Shown one piece after another: positions 5,853-6,941 of a stretch of DNA of 6,941 nucleotides. Where the stretch lies: contig JACQXH010000225.1 in NCBI GenBank assembly GCA_016208845.1, positions 1 to 6,941 on the forward strand, written 5' to 3'. The DNA is from Nitrospirota bacterium. GTDB taxonomy: Bacteria > Nitrospirota > Thermodesulfovibrionia > UBA6902 > BMS3Bbin08. Position 1 is the stretch's first letter. Each line of letters begins with the position of its first letter. A program made the translations under genes and the position numbers. Below the pieces are notes generated by a model, which was not told the origin of the DNA, did no database searches, and saw only the letters and a list, made by a program, of their open reading frames with translations.

Positions 5853-6941
5853 ATGACTGAAATAAATGGTAAAAAGAGCATCATGTCTTTAGAGAAAAAT
5901 ATTTCCGCATTACCGGACCGTGCAGATTTCTTGATATGCGGGGCAGGGATAATAGGGCTTACAATAGCTAGGGAACTGGCTAAAAAAGGAGCGCAAAATA
6001 TATTTGTTCTCGAAAAAGAAACGGAATTGGGGCGGCATGCATCAGGAAGGAACAGCGGCGTTCTGCACGCAGGCATTTATTATTCCCCCGATAGCCTGAG
6101 GGCAAGGTCCTGCTTAAAGGGAAACTTTCTGATGAAACATTATTGCAGAGAAAAAAACCTTCCTGTATTGGAGACAGGCAAGGTCATTGTCGCAAAAAAT
6201 GATGAAGAGACAGAGACCTTGAAAGAACTATATAAACGTGCATTGAAAAACGGTGCCAGGGTAGAATTGATCGATGAAAAACGGCTTAAGGAAATTGAGC
6301 CTCATGCGAAAACACACAGGACGGCCTTGTACTCCCTTGATACGTCGGTTGTTGACCCAAAGCTGATTCTGAAAAGCCAGCACAGTGACCTGACTTCAAC
6401 CGGGGCAGTAAAATTCCTGGCAGGCACTGAGCTGCGTGGAATAAAAGGTAGCAATACAGCAGTAACATCATATGGACCGATAAAGTTTGAGACCTTCATT
6501 AATGCCTCAGGGGCATACAGCGATAAGGTAGCGCATTTTTTCGGGGTTGGGCTGAATTATAAACTGATCCCCTTCAAGGGCATATACAGGAAACTCAGGA
6601 GTGAAAGGTCATCCATTGTTAAAGGCAATATATACCCGGTGCCTGACATCAGGAATCCTTTCCTGGGCATACATTTCACGAGAAACGTTAACGGCGAGAT
6701 CTATTTGGGCCCCACAGCGATCCCGGCCCTTGGAAGGGAAAACTATGGGATACTGCAGGGCGCGGACCTGGAGAGTATAAACATTTTATTTAGAGACGCC
6801 CTGCTCTTCGCATTCAATGCGAGGTTAAGAAATACGGCTTTTGCAGAAATAAAAAAATACTTCTTCACATCCTTCTTTGAAGATGCAGAAAGATTAATGA
6901 CCGGGCTCAATAAGGAAGATATATTGCCGTACGGTAAGACC
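5853..6941 (+). CDS. lhgO: L-2-hydroxyglutarate oxidase/dehydrogenase-like FAD protein, 3' end outside window
   Basis: The frame from ATG at 5853 stays open for 363 codons to the window edge. LhgO proteins are about 400-420 residues, so only the C-terminal tail is missing. It belongs to the DAO-type FAD oxidoreductases. A Rossmann loop GAGIIG (30-35) is followed by VLEKE (52-56, the acidic residue for the FAD ribose). ASGRNSGVLHAGIYYSP (63-79) is the LhgO signature, and FLGIHFTRNVNGEIYLGPTA matches the later conserved block. LhgO oxidises L-2-hydroxyglutarate to 2-oxoglutarate and passes electrons to quinone or oxygen. In E. coli it is peripherally membrane-associated; no signal peptide or membrane helix is seen here. 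AGGGAAG lies six bases before this ATG, which favours it over the ATG at 5883, although the first ten residues are not conserved family sequence. It diverges from the fusion regulator. A related 2-hydroxyacid or amino-acid oxidase is the alternative. Confidence 0.87.
   Translation, partial: MTEINGKKSIMSLEKNISALPDRADFLICGAGIIGLTIARELAKKGAQNIFVLEKETELGRHASGRNSGVLHAGIYYSPDSLRARSCLKGNFLMKHYCREKNLPVLETGKVIVAKNDEETETLKELYKRALKNGARVELIDEKRLKEIEPHAKTHRTALYSLDTSVVDPKLILKSQHSDLTSTGAVKFLAGTELRGIKGSNTAVTSYGPIKFETFINASGAYSDKVAHFFGVGLNYKLIPFKGIYRKLRSERSSIVKGNIYPVPDIRNPFLGIHFTRNVNGEIYLGPTAIPALGRENYGILQGADLESINILFRDALLFAFNARLRNTAFAEIKKYFFTSFFEDAERLMTGLNKEDILPYGKT

Noticed and set aside
5783..6076. Minus-strand frame of 97 codons overlapping the lhgO-like start
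   Set aside because: The plus strand encodes the conserved FAD loop and LhgO signature here, so this frame is a shadow; the minus-strand frames at 6286-6499 are rejected for the same reason.

Overview
The window looks like part of a bacterial chromosome of medium G+C content. It probably comes from an anaerobic or microaerophilic lineage such as Nitrospirota or Desulfobacterota. That placement is an inference from the gene set: an NrpR-type regulator best known from archaea, stand-alone glutamate synthase-like FMN proteins, and a KaiC-like/XRE/cupin fusion. No rRNA, tRNA, mobile element or CRISPR array is visible.

Layout. Four genes lie on the minus strand and one on the plus strand. Reading the minus strand in its direction of transcription: (i) a three-domain regulator at 5695-4433 (degenerate KaiC/RecA-like domain, XRE helix-turn-helix, cupin), preceded by a good sigma-70-type promoter. 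(ii) A 195-bp AT-rich gap at 4432-4238 with two palindromic elements. (iii) Two tandem paralogous glutamate synthase FMN-domain proteins at 4237-2642 and 2557-983, separated by a short gap that holds a perfect 13-bp hairpin. (iv) Only 22 bp further on, an NrpR-family regulator at 960-<1, which runs off the left edge with almost all of its expected length present. On the plus strand, divergent from the fusion regulator, is an L-2-hydroxyglutarate oxidase-like flavoprotein (5853->6941) that runs off the right edge. Its start region carries an 8-bp inverted repeat flanking a plausible -10 box.

How the genes may work together. In methanogens NrpR is a nitrogen-assimilation repressor released by 2-oxoglutarate. 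Glutamate synthase consumes 2-oxoglutarate, and LhgO-type enzymes make 2-oxoglutarate from L-2-hydroxyglutarate. A locus centred on 2-oxoglutarate/glutamate with two regulators is the simplest reading, but it is inferred from family knowledge and gene proximity. The most unusual parts are the twin GltB-like proteins, which have lost the usual 3Fe-4S cysteines and the glutaminase domain but share a precise N-terminal four-cysteine motif, and the pseudo-KaiC/XRE/cupin regulator, whose Walker A lysine and catalytic glutamates are replaced.
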